A DNA stretch of 50,890 nucleotides from Tepidiphilus sp. J10. Lineage in GTDB: Bacteria > Pseudomonadota > Gammaproteobacteria > Burkholderiales > Thiobacillaceae. How positions within the stretch are numbered: the stretch's first letter is position 1; each line of letters opens with the position of its first letter. The notes under the pieces are model-generated. The model worked only from the letters and a program-made list of their open reading frames with translations, did no database searches and had not been told where the DNA came from. Position numbers and translations under genes: made by a program. Where the stretch lies: the NCBI GenBank assembly GCA_945897955.1, contig CAMDGQ010000026.1, positions 1-50,890 of the forward strand, given 5' to 3'. Below are positions 14,116 through 24,975 of this stretch, piece by piece.

Positions 14116-16224
14116 ATGGCGATGAGTAAGCCGAACATGGCTATCGGCAATGTATTCGGACGCTTGTCCGAGCGCTTCGGTTCGGGCGTCGGACAGGTCG
14201 CAAATCGCTGGATGTCACTCGATCCCGACCAGATCCCGTTGCTCTGTCGGTTCAACCCGGCGCGCAGGCAGTCGGTGTTGATCGCTACCCTGCTGGTCTC
14301 GTTGTTCCTGTCCGGTTTGCTGATTGTCTGGAATACCGTGCAGGTTGGTAATCGAGCCGAATACATTGAAATCGCAACCCGTTTGCAGATGTTGTCGCAG
14401 CGTTATACCAAGACCGCGCAACAGGCGGTCCTGGGCAACAAGTTTGCCTTCGGACAACTGGATGACAGCCGCAAGGCTTTTGCTGACGGCCTCAATACCT
14501 TGATAGATGGTGGCGCCAGCGTGCCCTCTTCGCCCGGATTCATTCAGGCCGATCTGGGCCAGTTGAAAAAGCGATGGGATACCTCGAAAAAGGACATTCA
14601 GTTCCTCGTTGCGCAGCAAAGCATGCTGGTCCAGCTTGGTCAGGCCATGAACGAAATCAACCAGCGCAACAATGAACTGCTCGACCTGACCGAACAGGTT
14701 GTCGCATTGTTGCCGGCGGATTCGAAGAAACAGCTTGCCTTCGCCAACCAACAGGCGTTGTGGACCCAGCGCATGGCGAAAAACGCCAACGCGCTGATGT
14801 CTTCCGATGTCATCAATCCAGAAACGGCCTACCAGCTTGGTCAGGACTTGAATACCTTCCGCGAGGTCTTGAACGGCTTGAAGGAAGGTAGTTCAACACT
14901 GGGCGTGGTGGCCGTCGGCGATACCGATGCGCGGGAAAAGTTGCTTGAACTGGAGGAAGTCTTCACCCGCTTCGAATCCCAGGCCGGCCAGATCCTGAAG
15001 AGCATGCCGCAGTTGGTGGAAGCGAAACGGGCAGCGCGCGAGATTTTCGATGAATCCGAACAGTTGTTGACGTTGACTCAGCGCGTGACCGAACGCTACC
15101 AGGGAATGGGCAGCGGCATCTATCTGCTGTTGACCGTTGCGTTCAGCTTGCTGGCGCTAGGCTCATTGCTGTTGCTGGGTGTTCTCAACGTGCGGGAAGC
15201 GCAGCGTCGCGCGGAAAACGCTGCGCAGGAGAATCAGCGTAATCAGGACGCCATTTTGCGTTTGCTGAATGAAATGGGCGATCTGGCGGAAGGCGATTTG
15301 ACCGTGCAGGCGACGGTTACTGAAGACATTACCGGCGCTATTGCCGACTCGGTCAATTACGCCATTGAGGAGTTGCGCATGCTGGTCCAGGGTATCAACC
15401 GCGCCGCTCAGCAGGTTACCCAAACGACAACCGATGCCCGCTTGAGTTCGGAGCAGCTGCTTGCCGCAGCCGAACAGCAATCGCAACAGATTGGCGAGAC
15501 CACTGCGGCGGTCACCCAGATGTCGAGCTCCATCGTGCAGGTTTCGCGGAGCGCTGCCGAGTCGGCGCGGGTGGCAAATCAATCCCTGGATACCGCGCGG
15601 CGCGGCGGCGATTCGGTGCGTGGCGCCATTGCCGGCATGAACGCCATTCGCGACCAGATTCAGGAAACATCCAAGCGCATCAAGCGACTTGGTGAGTCCT
15701 CCCAGGAGATTGGCGAAATTGTCGATCTGATTTCGGAAATTACCGAGCAGACCAATATTCTTGCCTTGAATGCCGCTATTCAGGCTGCGGCCGCAGGCGA
15801 AGCGGGGCGCGGATTCAGTGTCGTGGCGGAAGAAGTGCAACGCCTCGCCGAGCGCTCCGCGAAGGCAACGCGCCGCATCGGCGCCATTGTGAAAACCATT
15901 CAGAGCGATACCCAGGATGCCGTCAACGCGATGGAGTCTTCTACCCAGGGTGTGGTGGAAGGAACAGTGCGTTCGGACGCTGCCGGAAGTTCGCTGGCCG
16001 AGATCGAAACCGTTTCCGATCAACTTGCCGGCTTGATCCAGAGTATTTCCGAAGCTACCCGGGCGCAGGCGGATACCGCCGAGCAGATCGCCGGGAATAT
16101 GCAACGCATTCTCGAAGTCACCGGACAGGCCTCCACTGCCGCGCGCGGCAGCGCCAGCTCGATTGGTCAACTGGCGGTGCTGTCGAACGAACTGAAAGTC
16201 TCGGTATCGGGCTTCAAGCTCTGA
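14116..16224 (+). CDS. pilJ: Methyl-accepting chemotaxis receptor PilJ
   Basis: A 702-residue inner-membrane receptor of the Pil-Chp system. The first membrane segment is near residues 54-76 ([20 protein letters not shown]), followed by a periplasmic PilJ-type helical domain with [16 protein letters not shown] and a second similar [13 protein letters not shown] stretch. The second membrane segment is near residues 335-357, then HAMP and a long coiled-coil signalling domain with the conserved tip [18 protein letters not shown] and [15 protein letters not shown]. Start at ATG 14116 behind GGAGAGGA. Signals in homologues include surface contact; the stimulus here is not shown by the sequence. 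Confidence 0.92.
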   Translation: MAMSKPNMAIGNVFGRLSERFGSGVGQVANRWMSLDPDQIPLLCRFNPARRQSVLIATLLVSLFLSGLLIVWNTVQVGNRAEYIEIATRLQMLSQRYTKTAQQAVLGNKFAFGQLDDSRKAFADGLNTLIDGGASVPSSPGFIQADLGQLKKRWDTSKKDIQFLVAQQSMLVQLGQAMNEINQRNNELLDLTEQVVALLPADSKKQLAFANQQALWTQRMAKNANALMSSDVINPETAYQLGQDLNTFREVLNGLKEGSSTLGVVAVGDTDAREKLLELEEVFTRFESQAGQILKSMPQLVEAKRAAREIFDESEQLLTLTQRVTERYQGMGSGIYLLLTVAFSLLALGSLLLLGVLNVREAQRRAENAAQENQRNQDAILRLLNEMGDLAEGDLTVQATVTEDITGAIADSVNYAIEELRMLVQGINRAAQQVTQTTTDARLSSEQLLAAAEQQSQQIGETTAAVTQMSSSIVQVSRSAAESARVANQSLDTARRGGDSVRGAIAGMNAIRDQIQETSKRIKRLGESSQEIGEIVDLISEITEQTNILALNAAIQAAAAGEAGRGFSVVAEEVQRLAERSAKATRRIGAIVKTIQSDTQDAVNAMESSTQGVVEGTVRSDAAGSSLAEIETVSDQLAGLIQSISEATRAQADTAEQIAGNMQRILEVTGQASTAARGSASSIGQLAVLSNELKVSVSGFKL

Positions 16225-16282
16225 ACTGCGCCGAGTAGAACGCCAAGACCGTGCCAACGAACAACTGTCAGGATGGATCGCC

Positions 16283-19200
16283 ATGAGCGCTGAGTCGGAA
16301 TTTGATCTGGGTTCGCTCACATGGGTGAAGGGTGAGCTCGATAACGCGCTGGAGGCCGCGCGCGTGGCGCTGTCCGACTGGAATGGCGAGGACGGCAACC
16401 CGCTCAAGGCTGCGGCGGCACATCTGCACCAGGTCTATGGCGCGCTCCAGATTGTTGACTTGCAGGGGGTGTCGCAAGTCGCCAACGAGACCGAGCGGCT
16501 GTTGGCCGAAATGGTCGCGCGGGCTGACCTGCGCAACCAGGAATCGGCCGCGATCGTCCTGCACGCGATCGCCGCATTGAAAGCCTATCTTGATGAACTG
16601 ATGGCGGGCGGGCTGCATGCCGAACTGAAGCTTGCTCCCACGCTGCATGGGGTGATGACGCGACGCGGTGCGGATGCGCCGCCGCCAAGCGAGTTGTTCT
16701 ATCCGGATACCAGTGTTCGCGCGCCGCGCGACGCACCTGAAGTGGTGCGGGATGATATCGAACGCAACAAGGTGTTGCGAAGTGCGCGCCTGCAGTACCA
16801 GAAGGGGCTGTTGCTGTTGCTGCAGAACAAGGATGCGATGGGTGGGCTGATGCAGATGCATAGCGCAGTCAGCCTGTTTGAAAAGATGGCCCCTGGCGCT
16901 GCGCAATACACCTTCTGGTGGACAGCGGCGGGTCTTATGGAAACATTGCGCCGAGGCGGCGTGCCGACCGATTTCTGGCTCAAGAGACTGTGCGGTCGCA
17001 TCGATCTGCAAATGCGTCGATTGATGGAAGGATCGCGCCAACTCGCGGATCGTCTGTTCCGTGACGTGTTGTTCCACATGGCGCAGGATGCTTCTCCCGG
17101 AGGGCGCGCCGCGCAGGCGAAGGAGCTGTTCAGCCTGGCGCACTATTTCCCCAGCCAGGAAACCAGTGCGGATGCCGCAGCGCGAGTTCTGCTGACGACA
17201 TTGCGCGACAACCTGGCCAGCGCCAAGGATCACTGGATTCGCTATTGCGCCGGCCACACCGAGAGCCTGCAACCCTTCCAGCATGCCGGACTTGCCCTGT
17301 TCGAGGCCGCGACGCACCTGCCCAACCCGAACATGCAGGCGTTGACCCGCATCGTGCAGGCGGTGGCGAAGCGCCTGCCAGGCGAGGCCGACGCCACCCA
17401 GAACGAAGCCTTGCAGTTGGAGATGGCGACAGCGCTTCTGCTTGCGCAGAACGCGGCCGAACACTTTGCTGCACTGGACGACGAATTCGCGCGACAGGCC
17501 AACACCCAGGCGATGCGATTGCAGGCCGCCATCGACCCGCATTTCGATACTTCGACGATCCCCGCCGTCCCGATGCTCGACGAGATATCGCGAGCGGCGC
17601 AGGAAAAGCTGGTTGTAGCGCAGGTAACGCAGGAAATTCAGGCCAACCTGAACCAGGTCGAGATCATCCTCGACCGTTTCTTCCGCGATGCCAGCGATCG
17701 CGCCGGCATGCCGATGGCGCCGAATCTGATGAAGCAGATTCTCGGCGCGCTCAATATTCTGCAACTGGATGTCGCCGCCGATCTGGTCCGCGAAGCGATC
17801 AAGCGGATCGAACATTTCACAGTCGCCGAGGCGCCGGGCGAATCGCATTTCATCGCACCGGAAAATCTCAACTGGGTGGCGGAAGCGCTGTCCACCCTTG
17901 GAATTTATCTCGATGCGCTGAGACACGGTCGCGATGACAGCAATACCTTGACCGGTTTGCTGGCGCGGCCGGAAGTTGTTGTACGGCCGGAAGTGTCGGT
18001 AGAGGAGCAGATCCGAACCGATACCGATCGCATCAAGGAAAACCTGCGGCAATGGAATGAAACGGGTGGGGATGCGCAAGCGCGCGAGGCGCTCAGATCT
18101 GATCTAGTCCAGCTTGTGCGTGATGCCGATCTGGTCGGAGACGCAGCCCTGCGTGCTCAGGCGGATGCCGCCATCAGGGCGCTGGCGGCCGAAAGTGCTG
18201 GCGAGCATCCAACGCAGGCGGTCATTCAGGCCGTGCAAGGCATTGGTGCCGAGGCTGTGGTCGAGGCGCCCGCACCCAGCCCCGAATCGGTTCGCCTGGC
18301 TTCCGCGTCGGATGAAGATGTCGATCAGGAAATGCTGAGCACCTTCATCGAGGAGGCGCATGAAGTGCTGGGCAATGTCATCGCCCAGGTCGTGCGGCTG
18401 AATGTCAGCCCATACGACAAGGATGCATTCACGTCGATCCGACGCAGCTTCCATACCATCAAGGGAAGTGGTCGCATGGTCGGATTGACCGATCTCGCGG
18501 AACCGGCCTGGGAAGTCGAGCAGACGCTCAATCTCTGGCTGCGCGATGAAAAGGCTCCCAGCGCTGAAATGCTCGATTTCCTCGAATCCGCAGCGAATAC
18601 CTTCCTGGTCTGGGTGATCGAACTGGAAGAACAAGGCCAGGTTCGGGTTGAATCGGCCGCCCTGATCAACGGCGCGCGAAAATTGCGTGGTGACCAAACA
18701 GCGGTCGACAGTTCGGAGAGTCCGCCCCCAAAACCTGAAGCCGGCGTTGCGGCGCAATCTGGCCAAGCCGCCGGCGAAAATCAGGCAGTCACGCTGTCCC
18801 CTGTCCGGGATCTGCCTGAGGAGTCTGCGGCATCCAGGCCGGAAGCCGAAGCTGCGGCAGAGAGCGAGGTAAGCATCGAAGGGCACCTGCTGCCGGCCGA
18901 ACTGTTCGCCATCTTTACCGCTGAAGCGGAGCAGCGCCTGTCCGATCTGACCGCAGCCCTTGTCGAGATGGCGCCGGGCCAGAGACCCGCTGCCTGGGAA
19001 TCCTTCCTGCGCTCCGCCCATACATTGGCCGGCATTTCCCGCACCACCGGCTTCATGCCACTGTCCGAAGCGGCGCATCAAGTCGAAGTCTGGGCGGGAC
19101 AGTGGCCGGACAAGACGGTGCCGTTAAGCGATACCGTGGTGCGCCATGTCAATGACGCAGTTGTTCCGTTGCGACGGGCTGTCGAAGGCATTCTGGCGCG

Positions 19201-21679
19201 GCGCTTCCCGGCTCCGATGCCGGAAGTCGCCGAGTCGCTGGCGCTGACGCACGCGATGCTTGAAGCCGAGCCCGAGGTAGTGTTGCCAGCGGAACCGGAA
19301 GCAACGATTCCTCCCGAGACTGAAACCGAAACTGAAATCGAAACGCCGGCTCCTCCACAAGCCGGAGCACCGGCCGTGACGGTCAGTGCGGAGCCGCCAC
19401 AGGTTGCGGCCGCACCGGTGCATGTGCCGGCAGCCCCGGCGCATGATGAACTGGATGAGCAACTGCTGCCGGTCTTCCTTGAGGAAGCAGCCGAGCTTCT
19501 GCCGCGCATCGGCAGCGTGCTGCGGCAATGGCGCGCATCGCCGGACAAGCAGGATGTGCGCGATGCGCTCAAGCGTGCCTTGCATACCTTGAAGGGTTCT
19601 GCGCGCATGGCGGGTGCGATGGTGCTGGGCGAGGCCGTGCATGGCCTGGAAACCCGGGTCATCGAACGCGGCGAAGAGCCCGCGACCGCAGCCTATCTTG
19701 ATACGCTGGAAACGGCCTATGACCATTTCACCGATCTGATCGAGCATCTGAAGGTCGGTGATGCCGTGCCCGAGGCGCAGCCGGAGGCCGGCGAGGCGGA
19801 AGCAGCGGCGGATCAGGATACAGATGCGGCCACGCCGCAGTCGCCGGCGCCGGCCACGCCGGCAGCGCGCCTTGACGCCGAGATGCGCACGCGCCAGTCG
19901 TTGCGCCTCAAGTCCGACATCATGGATACCCTGCTCAATGAAGCCGGTGAAGTCGCCATCGCGCGGGCGCGCATTGAAAACGTACTGTCATCCTACAAGC
20001 AGACCGCGCAGGAACTGGCCTCCAACGTCGATCGGCTGCGTGCGCAGTTGCGCGAGCTCGAAATCCAGGCCGAATCGCAAATGCACTCGCGTCTGTCGCA
20101 AGTCGATGAGGGCCATTTCGATCCGCTCGAATTCGATCGCTTCACGCGCCTGCAGGAACTCACCCGCCTGATGGCGGAAAGCGTCAACGACGTTTCCACC
20201 GCGCAGGACAACCTCCTTTCCGGCCTCACCGAAACCGACAACGCACTGCTGCTGCAATCGCGCATGACGCGAAACCTGCAGCAGGAACTCATGCATATCC
20301 GCATGGTGCCGCTGGATACCCTGGCCGAGCGTCTTTACCGCGTGGTGCGACAGACCGCCAAGGAAACCGGGCGCAAGGCGCAGCTGGAAATCGATGGCGG
20401 ACAGACCGAAATGGACCGTGCCGTGCTCGACAAGATCGCCGCACCGCTTGAACACCTGGTACGCAATGCGGTTGCGCACGGGATTGAAGAGCCCGACCAG
20501 CGCACCCGTGTCGGCAAGGCGGAATATGGCGAGTTGCGTTTGTCGGCGCGCCAGGAAGGGAATGAAATCGTCATCAACCTCGCCGACGATGGCGCCGGCA
20601 TCGATCTGGCTGCGGTGCGTGAGCAGGCCGAGGCGCGCGGCTGGTTGAAGCCGGGTGAAGTTGTCGGGCCGGACCAAATCGAACAGTTCCTGTTCCGCTC
20701 CGGTTTCTCCACCGCCAAACTGGTCACAGAAGTCGCCGGGCGCGGAGTCGGCCTCGATGTCGTCAAGAACGAGATCGCCGGCATCGGCGGTCGCGTCAAG
20801 CTGGAGACCGAAGCCGGCAAGGGCGCGCGGTTCACCATCCGTCTGCCGCTGACTCTGGCGTTGACGCAGGTTGTACTGGCCCGCGCCGGCGGCCAGACCT
20901 GGGCGCTGCCGGCGTCGCTGGTCACGCTGGTGCGCGAATTCAAGGTCGAGCAGGTACAGGCCCTGCACGATGTCGGTTATCTCGAACTGAATGGCGAACA
21001 CTTTCCTTTGCGAACGCTGGCCGAACTGGTTGGCCGCAAGGCGCAGCCGGGCGACAGCCGTTACCGCACGGTGCTGCTTCTGCATGCCGGCGCGCAACGA
21101 TTGGCGGTGCGCGTCGATGCGATGGAAGGCAACTTCGAGGCGGTGGTCAAGAATATCGGTCCGCAACTGGCGCGGATCGCTGGAATCAGCGGCGCCACGG
21201 TGCTTGGCGATGGCCGCGTCGCGTTGATCATCAACCCGTTCCAGCTGGCCGAGCGCGCGCCTGTGGAGGAAATCGAGCGCGAACCGGAAAGCGTCGATCT
21301 GGCGCCACTGGTCATGGTGGTGGACGATTCGTTGACCGTGCGCAAGATCACCACCCGCTTCCTGCAACGCGAGGGCTATCGTGTCTGTACCGCGCGCGAT
21401 GGCGTCGAAGCGCTGGAAATGCTGGAAGACGAAATGCCGGCGGTCATGCTGCTGGATATCGAAATGCCGCGCATGGATGGTTTCGAAGTCGTCCGCCATG
21501 TCCGCTCCAGCGGTGTGACACGCCATCTGCCGATCATCATGATCACCTCGCGCACGGCCGACAAACATCGCAGCCACGCGCTTGACGCCGGTGTCGACGC
21601 CTATATGGGCAAGCCCTATCAGGAAGACGAGCTGCTCGGCGAGATCCAGCGTCTGGCCAGGCAGACCGTGGCGGCTTGA
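16283..21679 (+). CDS. chpA: Hybrid chemosensory kinase ChpA (PilL)
   Basis: A 1798-residue CheA-like kinase for twitching motility. Histidine-phosphotransfer sites are H724 (HTIKGSGRMVG), H913 (HTLAGISRTTG) and H1101 (HTLKGSARMAG); the N-terminal third looks like degenerate repeats of the same fold without the histidine motif. Two alanine/proline/glutamate-rich linkers (about 1000-1060 and 1160-1195) separate them. Then come the dimerisation helix and ATPase domain (LEHLVRNAVAHGIEEP, LADDGAGI, STAKLVTEVAGRGVGLDVV), a CheW-like domain and a C-terminal receiver with acceptor D1725 (LLDIEMPRMDG). The ATG is 58 bases after pilJ. Last gene of the cluster; no pilK or chpB methylation genes follow. 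Confidence 0.93.
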   Translation: MSAESEFDLGSLTWVKGELDNALEAARVALSDWNGEDGNPLKAAAAHLHQVYGALQIVDLQGVSQVANETERLLAEMVARADLRNQESAAIVLHAIAALKAYLDELMAGGLHAELKLAPTLHGVMTRRGADAPPPSELFYPDTSVRAPRDAPEVVRDDIERNKVLRSARLQYQKGLLLLLQNKDAMGGLMQMHSAVSLFEKMAPGAAQYTFWWTAAGLMETLRRGGVPTDFWLKRLCGRIDLQMRRLMEGSRQLADRLFRDVLFHMAQDASPGGRAAQAKELFSLAHYFPSQETSADAAARVLLTTLRDNLASAKDHWIRYCAGHTESLQPFQHAGLALFEAATHLPNPNMQALTRIVQAVAKRLPGEADATQNEALQLEMATALLLAQNAAEHFAALDDEFARQANTQAMRLQAAIDPHFDTSTIPAVPMLDEISRAAQEKLVVAQVTQEIQANLNQVEIILDRFFRDASDRAGMPMAPNLMKQILGALNILQLDVAADLVREAIKRIEHFTVAEAPGESHFIAPENLNWVAEALSTLGIYLDALRHGRDDSNTLTGLLARPEVVVRPEVSVEEQIRTDTDRIKENLRQWNETGGDAQAREALRSDLVQLVRDADLVGDAALRAQADAAIRALAAESAGEHPTQAVIQAVQGIGAEAVVEAPAPSPESVRLASASDEDVDQEMLSTFIEEAHEVLGNVIAQVVRLNVSPYDKDAFTSIRRSFHTIKGSGRMVGLTDLAEPAWEVEQTLNLWLRDEKAPSAEMLDFLESAANTFLVWVIELEEQGQVRVESAALINGARKLRGDQTAVDSSESPPPKPEAGVAAQSGQAAGENQAVTLSPVRDLPEESAASRPEAEAAAESEVSIEGHLLPAELFAIFTAEAEQRLSDLTAALVEMAPGQRPAAWESFLRSAHTLAGISRTTGFMPLSEAAHQVEVWAGQWPDKTVPLSDTVVRHVNDAVVPLRRAVEGILARRFPAPMPEVAESLALTHAMLEAEPEVVLPAEPEATIPPETETETEIETPAPPQAGAPAVTVSAEPPQVAAAPVHVPAAPAHDELDEQLLPVFLEEAAELLPRIGSVLRQWRASPDKQDVRDALKRALHTLKGSARMAGAMVLGEAVHGLETRVIERGEEPATAAYLDTLETAYDHFTDLIEHLKVGDAVPEAQPEAGEAEAAADQDTDAATPQSPAPATPAARLDAEMRTRQSLRLKSDIMDTLLNEAGEVAIARARIENVLSSYKQTAQELASNVDRLRAQLRELEIQAESQMHSRLSQVDEGHFDPLEFDRFTRLQELTRLMAESVNDVSTAQDNLLSGLTETDNALLLQSRMTRNLQQELMHIRMVPLDTLAERLYRVVRQTAKETGRKAQLEIDGGQTEMDRAVLDKIAAPLEHLVRNAVAHGIEEPDQRTRVGKAEYGELRLSARQEGNEIVINLADDGAGIDLAAVREQAEARGWLKPGEVVGPDQIEQFLFRSGFSTAKLVTEVAGRGVGLDVVKNEIAGIGGRVKLETEAGKGARFTIRLPLTLALTQVVLARAGGQTWALPASLVTLVREFKVEQVQALHDVGYLELNGEHFPLRTLAELVGRKAQPGDSRYRTVLLLHAGAQRLAVRVDAMEGNFEAVVKNIGPQLARIAGISGATVLGDGRVALIINPFQLAERAPVEEIEREPESVDLAPLVMVVDDSLTVRKITTRFLQREGYRVCTARDGVEALEMLEDEMPAVMLLDIEMPRMDGFEVVRHVRSSGVTRHLPIIMITSRTADKHRSHALDAGVDAYMGKPYQEDELLGEIQRLARQTVAA

Positions 21680-21794
21680 TCGGGGCGGGTGGCAGGTTCG
21701 TGCTATTCGGGCTATCAGGCCGAATCGAATACAGCAGGACTTTTGCAAGTAAGCACTAGAATCGCCGCCACCCATCAATCAAGAAAGTACCGTT

Positions 21795-22622
21795 GTGGAT
21801 ATCCCTCTCCTGCTCAAGGCCTTCATTCTCGGCATTCTCGAAGGCCTGACCGAATTTTTGCCGGTGTCGAGTACCGGCCACCTGATCATCGCCGGCAGTT
21901 TGCTCGGCTACACCAACGAACAGAGCAAGGTATTCAAGATCGTCATCCAGTTGGCTGCCATCCTGGCGATCTGCTGGGACTATCGCGACCGCCTGGTGCA
22001 TGTCGTCGCCGGCCTCAAGAGCGATGTCGCAGCGCGTCGTTTCAGCGGCCACATCATGCTGGCCTTCCTGCCCGCCGCCGTGCTGGGCGTTCTGTTCCAC
22101 AGCAGCATCAAGTTCTATCTGTTCAATCCGATCACGGTCGCCGGCGCGCTGATCGTAGGTGGCCTGGTCATTCTGTATCTGGAAAAGCGCGCCTATCACC
22201 CGAGCATTCATGAAGTCGATGCGATGTCCTGGCAGGTTTCGCTGAAAGTCGGTTTCGCCCAGGCCATGGCGATGTTCCCCGGCGTTTCGCGCTCGGGCGC
22301 GACCATCATGGGTGGTCTGATCTTCGGGCTCAGCCGCAAGGCCGCCGCCGAGTTTTCCTTTTTCCTGGCCATCCCGACCATGCTGGCCGCGACGGTGTAC
22401 GACGTTTACAAGAACTGGGATCTGCTGCGCCTGGATGACCTGCCGGTATTCGCGGTGGGTTTCGTCGCCTCGTTCTTTGCTGCCATGCTGGCGGTGCGCG
22501 CGTTCATCCATTACGTTTCCAGTCACAGCTTCGTGCCGTTCGCCTGGTATCGCATCGTGTTCGGCAGCCTCATTCTGGCGACCGCCTACTTCGGGCTGGT
22601 CGACTGGTCGGACGCAAAATAA
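21795..22622 (+). CDS. uppP: Undecaprenyl-diphosphatase UppP (BacA)
   Basis: Recycles the undecaprenyl pyrophosphate lipid carrier for peptidoglycan synthesis. It is a 275-residue multi-pass membrane protein. The two inverted catalytic motifs are [18 protein letters not shown] near residue 17 and [16 protein letters not shown] near residue 160. The start appears to be GTG at 21795 ([10 protein letters not shown]); the ribosome site is weak. It is 115 bases after chpA with no clear terminator between. Confidence 0.95.
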   Translation: MDIPLLLKAFILGILEGLTEFLPVSSTGHLIIAGSLLGYTNEQSKVFKIVIQLAAILAICWDYRDRLVHVVAGLKSDVAARRFSGHIMLAFLPAAVLGVLFHSSIKFYLFNPITVAGALIVGGLVILYLEKRAYHPSIHEVDAMSWQVSLKVGFAQAMAMFPGVSRSGATIMGGLIFGLSRKAAAEFSFFLAIPTMLAATVYDVYKNWDLLRLDDLPVFAVGFVASFFAAMLAVRAFIHYVSSHSFVPFAWYRIVFGSLILATAYFGLVDWSDAK

Positions 22623-22647
22623 CAACCTTGCGGCCAACTATTTCGCT

Positions 22648-22674
22648 GTCACTCCCGCTCAGGCGGGAATCCAG
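22648..22674. repeat. Short REP-like palindrome
   Basis: TCCCGC-TCAG-GCGGGA within GTCACTCCCGCTCAGGCGGG-AATCCAG. This motif is a widespread dispersed repeat in proteobacteria. It lies in the 81-base gap between uppP and rdgC and might also act as a hairpin at the end of the uppP message. Confidence 0.6.
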
Positions 22675-22703
22675 ATCGTTCATCCGACTTTACGAGTTTG
22701 CTC

Positions 22704-23606
22704 ATGTGGTTCAAGAACCTCTCCGTCTATCGCCTTCCCGCCAATCTCTCGCTCGACCTCGCCAAACTGGAAGAAAGCCTCGCGCGCAATGCACTGCAAC
22801 CCTGCGGCAACATGGACAAGGAGAGCCAGGGCTGGGTGTCGCCGCGCGGCGATGATCGCCTGCTGCATGTGCTGAACCATCAGGTGCTGATCGCGCTCGG
22901 CGTCGAGCAGAAACTGCTGCCCGGCAGCATCGTCACCCAGTTCGCCAACGATCGCGCGACGGAAATCGAGGAACAGCAAGGCTACAAGCTCGGCCGCAAG
23001 CAGATGCGCGAACTCAAGGATCAGATCACCGACGAGTTGTTGCCGCGCGCCTTCGTGCGCCGCCGCGTCACCCATGCCTGGATCGACCCGGTCAATGGCT
23101 GGCTGGTGGTCGATGCCGCGACGCCGCTGAAGGCGGAAGAACTGCTCGAACGCCTGAACAAGACGCTGGACGACCTGCCGGTGCGCACGCTGCACACCGA
23201 GCGTTCACCGAGTGCGGCGATGACCGAATGGCTGCAGGCCGGCGAAGCCCCGGCCGGCTTCACGATCGACCGCGACCTGGAGCTTTGCGCCGCCGATGAC
23301 GGCAAAGCCACTGTGCGCTATGTCAGGCATGCGCTGGAAGGCGAGGAAATCCAGCAACACATCGCTGCCGGCAAGACCGCAACCAAACTGGCGATGACCT
23401 GGAACGACCGTATCTCCTTCGTGCTCGGCGAACAACTCCAGATCAAGCGCCTTGCCTTCCTCGACATCCTCAAGGAAAACAGCGAACAGGGCGACAATGC
23501 CGACGAGCAATTCGACATCGATTTCACGCTGATGACCGGTGAGGCGGCGAAACTGCTGGCCGATGTGGTGGAAGCGCTCGGCGGCGAGAAGGCGAAGGCG
23601 GTGTAA
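22704..23606 (+). CDS. rdgC: Recombination-associated protein RdgC
   Basis: A 300-residue nucleoid-associated protein that forms a ring around DNA and restrains RecA. It begins MWFKNLSVYRL, typical of the family, and keeps GWVSPRG, HVLNHQVLIALGVEQKLLPGSIV, the GYKLGRKQMRELKDQI finger region, WIDPVNGWLVVDA and the C-terminal FDIDFTLMTGEAAKLLADVVEALGGE. The ATG at 22704 is used; a TTG two codons earlier is less likely. Normal length, no defect seen. Confidence 0.95.
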   Translation: MWFKNLSVYRLPANLSLDLAKLEESLARNALQPCGNMDKESQGWVSPRGDDRLLHVLNHQVLIALGVEQKLLPGSIVTQFANDRATEIEEQQGYKLGRKQMRELKDQITDELLPRAFVRRRVTHAWIDPVNGWLVVDAATPLKAEELLERLNKTLDDLPVRTLHTERSPSAAMTEWLQAGEAPAGFTIDRDLELCAADDGKATVRYVRHALEGEEIQQHIAAGKTATKLAMTWNDRISFVLGEQLQIKRLAFLDILKENSEQGDNADEQFDIDFTLMTGEAAKLLADVVEALGGEKAKAV

Positions 23607-23656
23607 GCTGTCCTTGTCGGATGCGACGAAACGCTGAACCAAGTTGGAGGTGAAAC

Positions 23657-24094
23657 ATGGAACTGATGTGGTGGCACTGGGTGGCTTTGGGCCTGGGCCT
23701 GATCGCGCTCGAAATGTTCATTTCAACCTTCTTCCTGCTCTGGTTCGGCCTCGGCGCGCTGATTACCGGCCTGGTCGTGGTCATGCTGCCGCTTGGTTTT
23801 ACCGCCCAGATTCTGCTCTGGAGCGTGGCTTCGGCGGGGATGGTTGCGGTCTGGCTGAAGTATTTCAAAGCACCGGATCGCACCCACGCCGGCCAGGCCA
23901 AGGAAGGCGTGCTGGGCATCACCGGCCTGATGACACGGCCGGTGACCGAAACCGGCGAAGGCGAGATTCTGTTTCAGCGCCCGGTGCTGGGCGCCGATCG
24001 CTGGCCGGTGGTGGCCGACGCGCCGATCGCCGCCGGCGAACGCGCGCGGGTGGTCGATGTGCTCGGGCAAACACTCAAAGTCACGCAAATCTAG
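23657..24094 (+). CDS. NfeD-family membrane protein
   Basis: A 145-residue protein with three hydrophobic segments in the first 70 residues (MWWHWVALGLGLIALEMFIS, FFLLWFGLGALITGLVVVML, ILLWSVASAGMVAVWL) and a small soluble OB-fold C-terminal domain (GVLGITGLMTRPV ... ARVVDVLGQTLKVTQI). NfeD proteins work with SPFH/stomatin proteins in membrane microdomains, and the stomatin gene follows nine bases later. It has a good GGAGG ribosome site. The short form without a ClpP-like protease domain. Confidence 0.88.
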   Translation: MELMWWHWVALGLGLIALEMFISTFFLLWFGLGALITGLVVVMLPLGFTAQILLWSVASAGMVAVWLKYFKAPDRTHAGQAKEGVLGITGLMTRPVTETGEGEILFQRPVLGADRWPVVADAPIAAGERARVVDVLGQTLKVTQI

Positions 24095-24103
24095 GAGAAC
24101 GAC

Positions 24104-24955
24104 ATGGGCGGCGAAATAGTTTCCATCATTCTGATTCTTTTCCTGTTCGTCACGCTCTGGAAGGGCGTGCGCATCGTGCCGCAGGGCGAGGAATGGGTGG
24201 TCGAGCGGCTCGGAAAGTACCTGAAAACGCTGCTGCCCGGCCTGCATATCCTGGTGCCGTACATCGACAACGTCGCCTACAAGGTCGTCACCAAGGACAT
24301 GATTCTGGATATCCCGCAGCAGGAAGTGATTACCCGCGACAACGCCGTGCTGATCACCAACGCCATTGCCTTCGTCAAGGTCACCGATACCCAGAGCGCG
24401 GTGTACGGCGTGACCAACTTCCAGATGGCGGTGATGAATCTGGTGCAAACCTCGCTGCGTTCGATCCTGGGCGACATGGACCTTGACCAGGCCCTGTCCA
24501 GCCGCGACCAGATCAAGGCGCGCCTGAAAACCTCCATCGCCGACGATGTCGCCGACTGGGGGCTGACCTTGAAGTCGGTCGAGATTCAGGACATTTCGCC
24601 GTCCGGCACGATGCAGAAATCGATGGAATTGCAGGCTGCCGCCGAGCGGGAACGCAAGGCCACGGTGACCCGCGCCGAAGGCGACAAACAGGCCGCCATT
24701 CTGGAAGCGGAAGCGCGCCTCGAATCGGCCAAACGCGACGCGGAAGTGCAGATTCGCCTGGCCACCGCCAGCGCCGAGGCGATCCGTCTGGTCACCGACG
24801 CGATCCCCGACAAGGAACTGCCGGCGCTGTACCTGCTGGGCGAGAAATACATCGCCTCGATCAAGGAACTGGGCGCCTCGAATGGTTCGAAAGTGGTGCT
24901 CCTGCCGGCCGATATTCTCAAATCGGTCGAGGGCCTGCTGGGCGGTCGGCGTTAA
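24104..24955 (+). CDS. SPFH/Band 7 (stomatin-like, QmcA-type) membrane protein
   Basis: A 283-residue scaffold protein with one N-terminal membrane helix (VSIILILFLFVTLWKGVRIVP) followed by an SPFH domain (GEEWVVERLGKYLKTLLPGLHILVPYIDNV, NAVLITNAIAFVKVTD, VMNLVQTSLRSILGDMDLDQALSSRD) and an alanine/glutamate-rich coiled coil (AAERERKATVTRAEGDKQAAILEAEARLESAKRD in part). Proteins of this kind form oligomeric cages at the membrane with NfeD and FtsH-type partners. Co-transcribed with the NfeD gene just upstream. Confidence 0.92.
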   Translation: MGGEIVSIILILFLFVTLWKGVRIVPQGEEWVVERLGKYLKTLLPGLHILVPYIDNVAYKVVTKDMILDIPQQEVITRDNAVLITNAIAFVKVTDTQSAVYGVTNFQMAVMNLVQTSLRSILGDMDLDQALSSRDQIKARLKTSIADDVADWGLTLKSVEIQDISPSGTMQKSMELQAAAERERKATVTRAEGDKQAAILEAEARLESAKRDAEVQIRLATASAEAIRLVTDAIPDKELPALYLLGEKYIASIKELGASNGSKVVLLPADILKSVEGLLGGRR

Positions 24956-24975
24956 TCCTTCAAGGTTCAAGCCGC

